Of a stretch of DNA of 64,000 nucleotides, positions 50,809 to 58,904 are shown piece by piece. Origin of the DNA: Actinospineispora spinosispora DSM 44797. Lineage in GTDB: Bacteria > Actinomycetota > Actinomycetes > Mycobacteriales > Pseudonocardiaceae. Each line of letters starts with the position of its first letter. The first letter of the stretch is position 1. The position numbers were made by a program, and so were the translations under genes. The stretch spans positions 124,001 through 188,000 of the forward strand of contig NZ_KE386835.1 in the NCBI RefSeq assembly GCF_000429025.1, given 5' to 3'. A model generated the notes under the pieces. That model did no database searches and was not told the DNA's origin. It worked only from the letters and a program-made list of their open reading frames with translations.

Positions 50809-52157
50809 CACGCCACTCCCAGCGCACTCACCGGTCGACCAAGATTTTCGACTCGCAGCACCCGGTCGACGCCGAGCACCTCGTCCAGCTCTCCGAGCGC
50901 GGTAACCGTAGCCGCCAGAGCCGCATCGGGAGCGGTGTGTGTGACGATCACCAACCGGGCACCGCGCCCGGTGGACGCGCCGGGCACGAAGTCGAGCGCG
51001 GCCAGGTCCTGCCGGACCGTGGCGATACTCACCCTGTGCTGGGCGAACAGCCCGGCGATCGTCGCCAGCACACCCGCGCGGTCGTCCACTTCGAGGCTGA
51101 TGTGGTACCGCGTAGGGGTCTCCCCCATCGGCTGCACCGGCAGGCTCGCGTACAGCGACTCCTTCGCACCGCGCCCGCCGCCGACCCGGTTGCGGGCCAC
51201 CGCGACGAGGTCGCCGAGGATCGCGCTCGCGGTCGGGGCGCCACCGGCACCCTGACCGTAGAACATGAGCTGACCAGCGGCTTCGGCTTCGACGAACACC
51301 GCGTTGTATGCCTCGTCGACCGACGCGAGCGGGTGGGTGTTCGGGATCATCGCCGGGTAGACACGCGCCGAGACCGAATCCGGGCCGTCGACGCCGGGAA
51401 CGCGTTCGCAGATCGCCAGCAGCTTGACCGTGCAGCCCACCGCGTCGGCGGCGGCGATGTCCGCCGCGGTCACCGCGCTGATGCCCTCGCAGTACACGTC
51501 GGCGGCGGTGACCCGGGTGTGGAAGGCCAGCGACGCCAGGATCGCGGCCTTGGACTGCGCGTCGAACCCGTCCACGTCGGCGGTCGGGTCAGCCTCGGCG
51601 TAGCCCAGCTCGGTCGCCTCGTCGAGCGCCTCGCGGTACCCGGCGCCCGCCGCGGTCATCGCGGACAGGATGTAGTTCGTGGTGCCGTTCACGATGCCGG
51701 CGACCCGGGTGATCTTGTCGCCGGCCAGTGACTCGCGCAGCGGGCGCAGCAGCGGGATCGCGCCGGCGACCGAGGCCTCGTAGTACAGGTCGGCGCCGGA
51801 GGCGTCGGCGGCCTCGGCGAGCGTCGCGCCGTCCTCGGCGAGCAGGGCCTTGTTCGCGGTCACCACGCCACGTCCGGCCTTGAGCGCGTCCAGCAGCAGT
51901 CCCCTGACCGGGTCGATACCGCCGATCACCTCGACGACGACGTCCACATCGGGCCGGTTGACCAGGCCGGACACGTCGGTGGTCAGCAGGTGCGCGGGGA
52001 CGTCGGTGTGCTTATGCGGGCGGCGCACCGCGATCCCGACCAGCTCGACAGGCGCTCCGACCCGCGCGGCGAGCTCGTCGGCCTGCTCGTCGAGCAGGCG
52101 CACCACTTCCCGCCCGACCGTGCCGCACCCCAGCAACGCGACGCGCACGGCCTTCAC
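50808..52157 (-). CDS. hom: Homoserine dehydrogenase
   Basis: 449 residues. Reduces aspartate semialdehyde to homoserine. Seen: Rossmann VALLGCGTVGREVV, VVTANKALLA, YYEASVAGAIPL, GIVNGTTNYIL, and a C-terminal ACT domain (YHISLEVDDRAGVLATIAGLFA) for feedback control by threonine. Its stop and start overlap those of thrC and lysA, forming one operon. Confidence 0.97.
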   Translation of the reverse strand: MKAVRVALLGCGTVGREVVRLLDEQADELAARVGAPVELVGIAVRRPHKHTDVPAHLLTTDVSGLVNRPDVDVVVEVIGGIDPVRGLLLDALKAGRGVVTANKALLAEDGATLAEAADASGADLYYEASVAGAIPLLRPLRESLAGDKITRVAGIVNGTTNYILSAMTAAGAGYREALDEATELGYAEADPTADVDGFDAQSKAAILASLAFHTRVTAADVYCEGISAVTAADIAAADAVGCTVKLLAICERVPGVDGPDSVSARVYPAMIPNTHPLASVDEAYNAVFVEAEAAGQLMFYGQGAGGAPTASAILGDLVAVARNRVGGGRGAKESLYASLPVQPMGETPTRYHISLEVDDRAGVLATIAGLFAQHRVSIATVRQDLAALDFVPGASTGRGARLVIVTHTAPDAALAATVTALGELDEVLGVDRVLRVENLGRPVSALGVA

Positions 52158-53596
52158 GGTGATACCTCCAGGTGGAACAGGTCGTCCTCGGTCTCCCTGC
52201 GCAGGAGAACGCGGTGTTCGCCGTCGCGGACCGCGACGACGGCCGGGCGCGGCAGCCGGTTGTACCCGCTGGCCATGGCGTAGCAGTAGGCGCCGGTGGC
52301 GGCGATCGCCAGCAGGTCACCCGGTCCGATGTCCGCGGGCAGCCAGCAGTCCCTGACCAGCACGTCACCGGACTCACAGTGCTTGCCGACGACGCGCGAC
52401 AGCGTGGCGGGGACGGAGTCCTCGGTGGCCGCGCGCGACACCAGACGGCAGTCGTAGCGCGCGTCGTACAGCGCGGTGCGGATGTTGTCGCTCATCCCGC
52501 CGTCCACGCTCACGTAGCGACGGCCTGAGCCGTGGCCCAGGTCGATGTCCTTGAGCGTCCCGACCTGGTAGAGCGTGACCGTGCCCGGTCCGGCGATCGC
52601 CCTGCCGGGCTCGACGACGATGCGGGGCATGTGCAGCCCGGCGTCGGCGCACTCCTTGCCGACGATGTCGCGCAGCTCCTCGGCAAGGCGCGCCACCGGG
52701 GGCGGGTCGTCCTCCGCCAGGTAGGCGATGCCGAGGCCGCCACCGAGGTCGAGCATAGTGAGCGATTCGAGTGTGTTCGCGCCGTGCTCGGAGTGCAGCT
52801 CGGCGAGCAGCCCGACGACGCGGCGCGCCGCGACCTCGAAGCCGTCGGCGTCGAAGATCTGCGACCCGATGTGGCTGTGCAGCCCGATCAGCTCGAGACC
52901 ATCGGCCTTCACGACCCTGCGCACCGCTTCAGCGGCGTCCGACTCGGAGCCGCCGGCCAGCGAGAAGCCGAACTTCTGGTCCTCGTGCGCGGTGGCGATG
53001 AACTCGTGGGTGTGCGCTTCGACACCCACCGTGATGCGCACCATGACCGGCTGCCGGACGCCGCGCTCGCGGGCGATCTGGTCGAGCCGGGCGATCTCGT
53101 AGAACGAGTCGAGCACCACGGTGCCCACACCCGCCTCGACGCCGGCGACCAGCTCCTCGACCGACTTGTTGTTGCCGTGCATCGCGATGCGCTCCGGCGG
53201 AAAGTCGGCGCGCAGCGCGATCGCCAGCTCACCACCACTGCACACGTCGAGCGACAGCCCCTCGGCGGCGACCCAGCGCGCGACCTCGGTGCACAGGAAC
53301 GCCTTCGACGCGTAGTGCACGGCGCTCGCGTCGCCGTAGGCGTCGGCGAACTCGGCGCAGCGGGACCGGAAATCGGCTTCGTCCAGCACGAACAGCGGCG
53401 TGCCGTACGTGTCGGCGAGCTCGCGGACGTCCACGCCCGCGATCTCGGTCACACCGTCGTCGCGACGACCGGCATTGCGCGGCCAGACGGACGGCGCAAG
53501 CACGTTCAGCTCGTCGACCTCGCTGGGCTCGGGGCCCGAGGTGTCGACCGGCAGCGAGACGTCGGCGTGCCGGGGACCGGCGGGATGCGCTCTCAC
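52154..53596 (-). CDS. lysA: Diaminopimelate decarboxylase
   Basis: 480 residues, fold-III PLP enzyme that makes lysine from meso-diaminopimelate. Seen: PLP Lys98 in VHYASKAFLC, SGGELAIAL, HSHIGSQI, DLGGGLGIAY, EPGRAIAGP and GAYCYAMASGYN. GTG 53596 overlaps the upstream gene's TGA (GTGA); the extra N-terminal residues are typical of actinobacteria. Confidence 0.97.
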   Translation of the reverse strand: MRAHPAGPRHADVSLPVDTSGPEPSEVDELNVLAPSVWPRNAGRRDDGVTEIAGVDVRELADTYGTPLFVLDEADFRSRCAEFADAYGDASAVHYASKAFLCTEVARWVAAEGLSLDVCSGGELAIALRADFPPERIAMHGNNKSVEELVAGVEAGVGTVVLDSFYEIARLDQIARERGVRQPVMVRITVGVEAHTHEFIATAHEDQKFGFSLAGGSESDAAEAVRRVVKADGLELIGLHSHIGSQIFDADGFEVAARRVVGLLAELHSEHGANTLESLTMLDLGGGLGIAYLAEDDPPPVARLAEELRDIVGKECADAGLHMPRIVVEPGRAIAGPGTVTLYQVGTLKDIDLGHGSGRRYVSVDGGMSDNIRTALYDARYDCRLVSRAATEDSVPATLSRVVGKHCESGDVLVRDCWLPADIGPGDLLAIAATGAYCYAMASGYNRLPRPAVVAVRDGEHRVLLRRETEDDLFHLEVSP

Positions 53597-54435
53597 ATCC
53601 GCTCCGGTGCGGACACGCCGAGCACGCCCAGCCCGTTGGCGAGGACCTGACGAGTCGCCGCGCACAGCGCGAGCCTCGACTGGTGCAGTGAATTGATCGG
53701 CTCGTCGCCCATTGGTAGCACCCGGCAGGAATCGTAGAAATGATGGAACGCGACCGCGAGATTCTCCAGGTAGCGGGCCACCCGGTGCGGTTCGCGCGAC
53801 TGCGCGACGCTGCGCAGGATGTCGGGGAACTCACCGAGGGCGCGGATCAGCTCGCCTTCCCTCGGGTGTTCCAGCAGTCCGTACTGTGTGCCAACGGTCA
53901 GGCCCAGGTCAACAGCGTTGCGGGCGAGCGAGCACAGCCGCGCGTGGACGTACTGCACGCGGAACAGCGGGTTGTCGTCGGTCCGTCTGCTCAGCAGACC
54001 GACGTCGAGGCCTCTGACCATGGCGTACCGCGCGGCGTCCACGTCGTTGCTCGGCCGACCGATGACCTCGTCGACGACCGAGGCGGCGTCACCGCGGCCG
54101 TAGCCCGCTCCCGCCGACAGCACCTCGCCGACCAGTGCGCCCCGTGCGTCCGCAGCCAGGCGCAGATTCAGAAAGCCCGGGCCCGCAACCTCGGCGGCGG
54201 CGATACCGTCGCGTCCCCCCAGCTCGTCGGCGACCCAGCCGGCGAGCGTCCTCGGCGACACCTCGAGCTTCGTCGCGGTACGCAGGGCGATGCTCGTGGC
54301 GTAGTCACCGTGCGCCGGGTCGCGGGGACGTTCCAGCGGAATCTCGCCCGGGACGACGTCGGCGTCGAGCCCGCGCGCCGTGAGTGCCGAGATCGCGGCA
54401 CCGCGGACCAGCACGGCGAGCTCAGCGGGGACCAT
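53593..54435 (-). CDS. nrtL: ArgS-derived anticodon-binding protein without catalytic core (NrtL-like)
   Basis: 280 residues. The first 125 residues match the N-terminal Add1 domain of arginyl-tRNA synthetase (GEIPLERPRDPAHGDYATSIAL, EVAGPGFLNLRLA, GYGRGD); the rest matches the C-terminal DALR anticodon-binding domain (VDAARYAMVRGLDVG, NPLFRVQYVHARLCSLARNA, HHFYDSCRVLP). The roughly 260-residue aminoacylation core with HIGH and KMSK motifs is absent; the join at GDAASVVDEVIG is smooth with no stop or shift. So it cannot charge tRNA but may bind tRNA-Arg. Many actinobacteria have argS followed by lysA; here this form occupies the place. NCBI-type name NrtL is recalled, not checked. Confidence 0.85.
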   Translation of the reverse strand: MVPAELAVLVRGAAISALTARGLDADVVPGEIPLERPRDPAHGDYATSIALRTATKLEVSPRTLAGWVADELGGRDGIAAAEVAGPGFLNLRLAADARGALVGEVLSAGAGYGRGDAASVVDEVIGRPSNDVDAARYAMVRGLDVGLLSRRTDDNPLFRVQYVHARLCSLARNAVDLGLTVGTQYGLLEHPREGELIRALGEFPDILRSVAQSREPHRVARYLENLAVAFHHFYDSCRVLPMGDEPINSLHQSRLALCAATRQVLANGLGVLGVSAPERM

Positions 54436-54582
54436 GTTTCCGGAGTCTAATCTGCCTGTTTTCACCCACGGCGGGTGCGCCGGGCGACGTGCATACTCGA
54501 AAGCGGCACCGGTTATCACATATTTGATCATGAAGATAGGCTCGACCGGCTGATTGTTCGCTCCGACGACTGGGAATGGTTC

Positions 54583-55353
54583 ATGGCCAGCAAGAACAGC
54601 AAGTCGTCAGGCAAGAAGGCACCCGCGCTCGTGGGTAGGCGCGGCGCGCCGTGGGCGACGATCGCCGCCGTCACGGTCGTCGTGGTCTTCGCCGCCGCGG
54701 TCCTGGGCTACGCGTTGTTCCAGAACCAGGCGAAGAGCGAGAAGGAAACCGCGCTCGAGAAGTTCACCCCGTCCGCGACACTGCAGGACCCGTCGAAGAA
54801 CATCGCGGGCGTCATCGCACGTGAGTTCGAGGCGGGTAAGCACGTCGCACCGAACGAGCGCGTCGCCTACACCCAGTTCCCGCCGTTCGGCGGCGCGCAC
54901 GACTACAACTGGGCCGCGTGCACCGGCGTGGTGTATCCCACAGCTGTGCGCAACGAGAACATGGTGCACTCGCTCGAACACGGCGCGGTGTGGATCGCCT
55001 ACGACCCGGCGCGCATCAGCGGCGCCGCGCTGGACTCACTGAAGCAGCGCGCGGAAGGCAAGCAGTACACGATGCTGTCGCCCTACCCCGGCCTGGACGC
55101 TCCGGTCTCGTTGCAGTCCTGGGGCCACCAGCTGAAGGTGGCTGACGCGGCCGACCCGCGCATCGACGAGTTCATCCAGGCGCTGCGTCAGAACAAGTAC
55201 GCCTACCCCGAGGTCGGAGCCAGCTGCGACGCACTCGGCCCCGGCATGTTCGACCAGGACAACCCGCCCGCCTTCGAGACCACGCCGGCCGGCCCCGGCG
55301 CCCACAAGGAGGACGGCAGCGACATCGTGACCCCCGCCGGGCCGACCGGGTGA
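54583..55353 (+). CDS. DUF3105 membrane-anchored protein
   Basis: 256 residues: basic cytosolic N-terminus (SSGKKAPALVGRRG), one membrane helix (WATIAAVTVVVVFAAAVLGYAL), then an external domain with YTQFPPFGGAHDYNWAACTGVVY, SLEHGAVWIAYDP and a conserved Cys. These are the DUF3105 signatures (PPxxGxH, EHG). Function unknown. Overlaps the DUF305 gene by four bases (GTGA), so they should work together. ATG 54583 puts the signal-anchor helix at the normal place. Divergent from nrtL. Confidence 0.9.
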   Translation: MASKNSKSSGKKAPALVGRRGAPWATIAAVTVVVVFAAAVLGYALFQNQAKSEKETALEKFTPSATLQDPSKNIAGVIAREFEAGKHVAPNERVAYTQFPPFGGAHDYNWAACTGVVYPTAVRNENMVHSLEHGAVWIAYDPARISGAALDSLKQRAEGKQYTMLSPYPGLDAPVSLQSWGHQLKVADAADPRIDEFIQALRQNKYAYPEVGASCDALGPGMFDQDNPPAFETTPAGPGAHKEDGSDIVTPAGPTG

Positions 55354-56018
55354 GCACCGAGTCCGTACCCGTGTGGTCGCGCTACCTGCTCGCCATCGGC
55401 GGCGCGGTGGCCCTGCTGATGCTGGGCGCGGCGGCCGGCCTGCTGTTCGGCCTGTCCGGATCGTCGAGCACGGCGGTCCCCTCGGCGGACTCGGTCGACG
55501 TCGGGTTCGCCCAGGACATGAGCGTGCACCACGAGCAGGCCGTCCAGATGGCCACCTGGGAACGCGACCACACCACCGACCCGCAGCTGCGACAGCTCGC
55601 GTTCGACATCGAGTCCGGGCAGAGCCGCCAGATCGGCCACATGCAGGGCTGGCTGGGTCTGTGGGGCGCAGCAGCGCAGGGCAGCGGCCCGTACATGACC
55701 TGGATGTCCGCGATGCCGAGCCACCAGATGGGCGCCGCCGCCACTCCCGGGATGGCCCGAATGCCCGGGATGGCCAGCGACGACGAGCTGCGCCGGCTGC
55801 GCTCGAGTACGGGTCCCGCACTGGACGTGCTGTTCCTCCAGCTGATGCTGCGCCACCACGAGGGCGGCAGCGAGATGCTGTCCTACGCGGCGACGCGCGC
55901 CGAACAGCCCGACGTCCGGAACCTGGCGACCCAGATGCGCACCTCGCAGAGCTCCGAGGCGACCTACCTGCGTGCGCTGCTCGCGGCGCGGGGTGCCGCC
56001 CCGCTCCCGCAGGGGTAA
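55350..56018 (+). CDS. DUF305 membrane-anchored His/Met-rich protein
   Basis: 222 residues: N-terminal helix LAIGGAVALLMLGAAAGLLFGL, then the DUF305 four-helix unit twice: FAQDMSVHHEQAVQMATWE and LFLQLMLRHHEGGSEMLSYA, with a Met/His-rich linker (MSAMPSHQMGAAATPGMARM). DUF305 proteins are ferritin-like and linked in other bacteria to copper or metal stress; metal binding is inferred from the Met/His content. Start GTG 55350 overlaps the DUF3105 stop. Confidence 0.9.
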   Translation: MSTESVPVWSRYLLAIGGAVALLMLGAAAGLLFGLSGSSSTAVPSADSVDVGFAQDMSVHHEQAVQMATWERDHTTDPQLRQLAFDIESGQSRQIGHMQGWLGLWGAAAQGSGPYMTWMSAMPSHQMGAAATPGMARMPGMASDDELRRLRSSTGPALDVLFLQLMLRHHEGGSEMLSYAATRAEQPDVRNLATQMRTSQSSEATYLRALLAARGAAPLPQG

Positions 56019-56097
56019 CCCGCTCCGAGGCGGTGGCTCCGATGCGCTAGGCTGATCAGCGTCGCAAAAGCGGCCGATCCTGGTACTTCAGGGACCG

Positions 56098-56172
56098 GCC
56101 CCCGTAGCTCAGGGGATAGAGCACCGCCCTCCGGAGGCGGGAGCGCAGGTTCGAATCCTGCCGGGGGCACCA
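56098..56172 (+). tRNA. tRNA-Arg (CCG)
   Basis: Cloverleaf with acceptor GCCCCCG/CGGGGGC, D-arm GCTC..GAGC, anticodon stem CCGCC/GGCGG around loop CTCCGGA (anticodon CCG, arginine), T-arm GCAGG-TTCGAAT-CCTGC and an encoded CCA at 56170-56172. A common insertion site for integrative elements; an AICE-type gene follows. Confidence 0.97.
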
Positions 56173-56330
56173 TCTCTTTACCAGTAAAATCCCCTTGTGA
56201 CCTGCGAGAACAGCTCGTAGGGCGCGCCGCGCGATGTCCCACTAGATATCGCCAAATCTCGCCGTCTGCGGGACAGGCGCGGGACAAGTGCGAACATGAG
56301 GTGCGGGCGTTGGTCTTGCAGGTCTGTGCT

Positions 56331-56783
56331 TCAGACGGCCTGCGAGTGAAGCTGCACCTCACAGCTCGGGCGTGAACCGACACTAGGTTCACCTGCAACT
56401 GCCTCAGCCCGACTGCGCACGAGCGCACGATTCAGCAACTCCACCGCGAGCAGCAGCGCCAACGGTGGACACACCGCCACCATGACCGCTAACACGGACA
56501 GCGACGGAGCCGACGCCACGTTCGCGCACAACGAAAGAGCCACGCCCACGAGGAATGCCAACCACGCCCGCCACTTCCCTACCCGACCGGGCTTCCACAA
56601 CTCGACCGTCGCCGTCATCAACGGCCAGATCATCGCCGTGGCCGCATCCGCGCCAAACCGCAACGCGAACGCCTGCCCATGCCTGTAAGACGCAAACGCC
56701 GCGCCGGCAGCCACCAACAACGCGCATGCGCACTGCACCCACAATCCCCCATCAACGCCCGCCCGATCGCCGGTGGCGCTCAT
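56331..56783 (-). CDS. DUF2637 membrane protein (integrative-element type)
   Basis: 150 residues with four hydrophobic helices: VQCACALLVAAGAAFASYRH, AATAMIWPLMTATVELW, LAFLVGVALSLCANVASAP and VLAVMVAVCPPLALLLAVELL. This pattern, including the conserved ASY-H and PLMTATVE segments, matches DUF2637 proteins carried by actinomycete integrative and conjugative elements. It has no integrase or transfer gene beside it in the window, so it is probably a leftover. ATG 56783 overlaps the TGA of a short upstream frame. Confidence 0.7.
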   Translation of the reverse strand: MSATGDRAGVDGGLWVQCACALLVAAGAAFASYRHGQAFALRFGADAATAMIWPLMTATVELWKPGRVGKWRAWLAFLVGVALSLCANVASAPSLSVLAVMVAVCPPLALLLAVELLNRALVRSRAEAVAGEPSVGSRPSCEVQLHSQAV

Positions 56784-57004
56784 TTAGCAGCACCACCGTT
56801 CGCCGGACGACGCCGCCGCTCAATAGCCACGGTCGCCGATATGCGCAGCTGAGCGGCCGCATCCCGCCTTGTGGATCGTGGACACACCGCCCCGGGGGCA
56901 CGTCCATTATCTACACGAGAAGAGCCCGTTGTCAGGGCCGGCGGTGCTGTATGCCCAAGCCGATGCGAGCGACGCCGAGGCCTCGCGGTGTGGTGTGACT
57001 TCAC
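56780..57004 (-). CDS. Possible small gene upstream of DUF2637
   Basis: 74-residue frame ending RISATVAIERRRRPANGGAAK (last 21 residues; Arg-rich) whose TGA overlaps the DUF2637 ATG by four bases, which is the only real support. No family is recognised and the N-terminal half has an unusual His/Arg/Pro content. It may be the end of a gene cut by decay. Confidence 0.3.
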   Translation of the reverse strand: MKSHHTARPRRRSHRLGHTAPPALTTGSSRVDNGRAPGAVCPRSTRRDAAAQLRISATVAIERRRRPANGGAAK

Positions 57005-57034
57005 GGCTGGGGCTCTCGGTTCTCGGATGCCCTA

Positions 57035-58066
57035 TCAGGGCCGGATGAGGACCTTGAGTGCGTCGCGGTCGGCCATGGCCTGGTAGCCGTCCGGGACCTC
57101 GCCGAAGCCGACGGTGCGATCGAAGACCTGCCCGGGGTCGATGCTGCCGTTGAGCACGTCGGGCAACAGTTCCTCCATATAGGCCCTCACCGGCGCCGCG
57201 CCACCGGTGAGGGTGATGTTTCGCGTCATCGTGTCGACCCCCATCGGGACATGGGTGTACTGCGCCAGCCCGAGCCTGCTGATCACACCGCCGTCGCGAA
57301 CCACGTTGATCGCAGTCTGCAGGGATTGTTCGGTGCCAACGCACTCGATCACTGCCGGGGTGCCGTCGCCACCGGTCAGCTCCCGCACCCGGGTGATGCC
57401 TTCCGCGCCGCGTTCGGCGACCACGTCGGTGGCACCGAACGTACGGCCCAGGTCAGTGCGGTCCTTGTGGCGGCCCATCAGGATGATCCGCTCGGCGCCC
57501 AGCCGTCTAGCGGCCAGCACAGCCGAGAGGCCCACTGCGCCGTCGCCGAGGACGGTCACCGCGCTGCCGCGCCTGACCCGGGACGTGACTGCGCCGTGAT
57601 GGCCGGTACAGAACACGTCGGAGAGCGTGAGCAGCGAAGCCAGTAGCGGAGAGTCCTCCCCGACCGGGACCTTCACCAACGTGCCCTGGGCTTGCGGGAC
57701 GCGCATCGCCTCGCCCTGGCCGCCATCGAGGGCGTGGCCCCACTGGCCGCCGTGCCGGCAGGAGGTGTGCAGGCCCGCCCGGCAGAAGTCACAAGTGTTG
57801 TCTGCCCACACGAAGGGTGCCACTACGACGTCACCGACTTTGAGACCTGCGACCTCGGGGCCGGTGTCTTCGATCACGCCGAGGAACTCGTGGCCCATCC
57901 GCCGACCGTGTTTGCTGGGTTCCATCGAGTTATAAGGCCACAGGTCACTGCCGCATATACACGACCGTAGGACTCTAATCAGGGCGTCTGTGCGCTCACG
58001 CATCGTCGCGTCAGGCACATTTTCCACCCGCACGTCGCCGGCGCCGTACATCACTGTCGCTCGCAT
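57035..58066 (-). CDS. Zinc-dependent alcohol dehydrogenase family protein
   Basis: 343-residue MDR enzyme. Seen: catalytic zinc Cys in RSCICGSDLWPY, GHEFLGVI with the next ligands, structural-zinc Cys pair CDFCRAG...SC (incomplete: only three Cys are evident), and the cofactor site VTVLGDGAVGLSAVLAARRLGA. It reduces or oxidises an alcohol/aldehyde. The start lies inside the 3' end of a decayed cupin gene that overlaps it by 16 bases. Divergently across the pair of pseudogenes is an MmyB-type regulator, a usual partner of such oxidoreductases. Confidence 0.9.
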   Translation of the reverse strand: MRATVMYGAGDVRVENVPDATMRERTDALIRVLRSCICGSDLWPYNSMEPSKHGRRMGHEFLGVIEDTGPEVAGLKVGDVVVAPFVWADNTCDFCRAGLHTSCRHGGQWGHALDGGQGEAMRVPQAQGTLVKVPVGEDSPLLASLLTLSDVFCTGHHGAVTSRVRRGSAVTVLGDGAVGLSAVLAARRLGAERIILMGRHKDRTDLGRTFGATDVVAERGAEGITRVRELTGGDGTPAVIECVGTEQSLQTAINVVRDGGVISRLGLAQYTHVPMGVDTMTRNITLTGGAAPVRAYMEELLPDVLNGSIDPGQVFDRTVGFGEVPDGYQAMADRDALKVLIRP

Positions 58067-58485
58067 GAGTCTCCTTGAGCTCGGGATTGGTCATGGTTGA
58101 CCGAATTGGTGTGGTAGTCCTCGTCAGTGGCCATCTCACCCATGGGATCTCCGGGGCCGTGGTCGTCCTGCAGGGCCAGGTGGGTCATGAAGTGCCCTGG
58201 GTGGCGCCGTGCCAGTGCCACTCGCCAGGCGGGGCGGTGACGGTGTCGCCGGCCCGAATCTTGACGAGGTCACCGCCCGGGCTTGTACGAGGTCGACCTG
58301 TTCGACGGCGCGCAGGGTTTGACTGTTGACGTGGCTTGTGCCAGGCGCTAAGAGCGCCGAGGACCCCACGTTCACCCGCGTCCGTTCCCTTGGGCGATGA
58401 CGTCCAGCCAGGCGTCTCCGGCGAAACTCTCCGCCGACGCCTTCATGCTCGGTTGGTTGGGTTGGATCTGTATGTCGATCTCCAT
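58051..58485 (-). pseudogene. Decayed cupin-domain gene (three frameshifts)
   Basis: Reading the minus strand with shifts recovers a cupin protein: MEIDIQIQPNQPSMKASAES (frame 1) up to about 58375, RVNVGSSALLAPGTSHVNSQ to about 58275, GGDLVKIRAGDTVTAPPGEW with WHWHGA to about 58190, then FMTHLALQDDHGPGDPMGEM and the stop at 58051. The cupin metal motif H-x-H is present in the third part. Each single frame is broken, so it is a pseudogene. It overlaps the start of the alcohol dehydrogenase by 16 bases. Confidence 0.8.
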
Positions 58486-58803
58486 GCCGTCGGCAGCGGT
58501 ACCTGGACCGACAGATCGTGTCGAGCTCGTCGCCGAGGACCGGGACGACGATGTCGTCGGCGTCGACGAGGATGGCGTCTCATTGGACGCCACGGCCTCG
58601 ACGCGCCCCTAGCGGCTGGTACAGACGCCTCGAAACCAAGCGGCGGCGGGCCCGTCGACCGAGCGGATGTAGAGGTCCCCGCCGTGGTGGACGGCGCAGA
58701 TCGTGACGGGCTCGTTCGAGGTTCCGTCAGATGGACGGGGGCGAGATCGAGTTTCTTCGACCTCGCCCGTGGTGGTGGGCTCGTGGCTGCTCCAATCCGT
58801 CAC
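58486..58803 (-). pseudogene. Decayed DUF2255-type gene
   Basis: Starts MTDWSSHEPTTTGEVEETRS and keeps the DUF2255 core PVTICAVHHGGDLYIRSVDG and AAAWFRGV, then hits TAG at 58609. Past the stop the family continues as GRVEA and, after a shift, ILVDADDIVVPVLGDELDTI. The true end is uncertain. With the cupin and alcohol dehydrogenase it formed one operon, divergent from the XRE gene at 58905. Normal DUF2255 proteins are about 120 residues. Confidence 0.7.
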
Positions 58804-58904
58804 GGCCTCCAGACAACGCCCTCACAAACCGGCGCGGAAGTTACTGCTGTTCCAGGTACTGCCAGAACCCCCCACCCGTCGGCGACCCGTCGTAGCGTTA
58901 CAGC

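Noticed and set aside
54475..54582. Longer N-terminus for the DUF3105 protein
   Set aside because: It would put 36 extra residues before the signal-anchor helix and has a composition unlike the gene.
55964..56428. Minus-strand frame across the tRNA containing PPAGFEPALPPPEGG
   Set aside because: This peptide is the familiar false translation of a tRNA gene and not a protein.
56884..56896. CCGGGGGCAC as a second attachment site for the tRNA-Arg element
   Set aside because: Ten GC-rich bases matching the tRNA end are expected by chance; no longer repeat is seen in the window.
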